Assembly: GCA_044507115.1 (NCBI GenBank)
Contig: JBIQJZ010000079.1
Span: forward strand, 1-14,884
Source of the DNA: Chryseosolibacter sp044507115
GTDB taxonomy: Bacteria; Bacteroidota; Bacteroidia; Cytophagales; Cyclobacteriaceae
Length of the DNA: 14,884 nucleotides
Direction: 5' to 3'
This document shows positions 14,866 through 14,884 of this stretch, in pieces (positions within the stretch are counted from its first letter, which is position 1; each line of letters starts with the position of its first letter). The translations under genes and the position numbers were made by a program. The notes beneath the pieces are model-generated. The model searched no databases and was not told where the DNA came from. It saw only the letters and a list, made by a program, of their open reading frames with translations.

Positions 14866-14884
14866 GTTCACACTTTTTTCTGGG

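Overview
The window reads as chromosomal core sequence of a Bacteroidota bacterium, most likely of the Cytophagales type. Evidence for this: a secreted subtilase with a type IX secretion (T9SS) C-terminal sorting domain, two close matches to the Bacteroidota -33/-7 promoter (TTG/TTTG, 19 bases, TATTTTTG), an ExbB of the 'GIYTAM' type, leaders without clear Shine-Dalgarno sites, and large TPR plus TonB-receptor-like envelope genes. The genus is not determinable by eye. I see no tRNA, rRNA, insertion sequence, phage gene or CRISPR array. Coding density is very high, and the largest gene-free stretch is about 160 bases.

Layout. All genes but one lie on the minus strand, so transcription runs from high to low coordinates. 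(1) 13843-14865: DNA polymerase III delta subunit (holA), followed by a weak terminator-like hairpin. (2) 13684-8915: a two-gene unit with a 1016-residue exported TPR protein and, 3 bases downstream, an outer-membrane beta-barrel of the TonB-receptor-like type without a plug. A 10-N assembly gap sits inside the barrel gene. (3) 8814-3567: a tight seven-gene unit behind a strong predicted promoter: SPOR-domain membrane protein, ExbB, ExbD, TonB, FolC, TrmB and a small TPR protein. (4) 2976-3554, plus strand: a TrpF-like barrel protein that has lost the catalytic cysteine. It is convergent with unit 3 and divergent from unit 5. (5) 2901-594: a lipoprotein with a TTG start, overlapping by 14 bases a T9SS-exported subtilisin-like protease. 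(6) 555 to beyond base 1: ribulose-phosphate 3-epimerase (rpe), cut by the window edge, with its own predicted promoter at the end of the protease gene.

How the genes fit together. Units 2 and 3 place side by side a periplasmic TPR protein rich in CpoB/YbgF/BamD-like repeats, an outer-membrane barrel, an inner-membrane SPOR protein (SPOR domains bind denuded septal glycan) and a full ExbB-ExbD-TonB motor. Together these resemble the parts list of an energised trans-envelope machine, analogous to Tol-Pal or Ton, and this is the most interesting hypothesis in the window. FolC, TrmB and the small TPR protein appear to be housekeeping passengers of the same transcript. HolA and Rpe are ordinary core genes.
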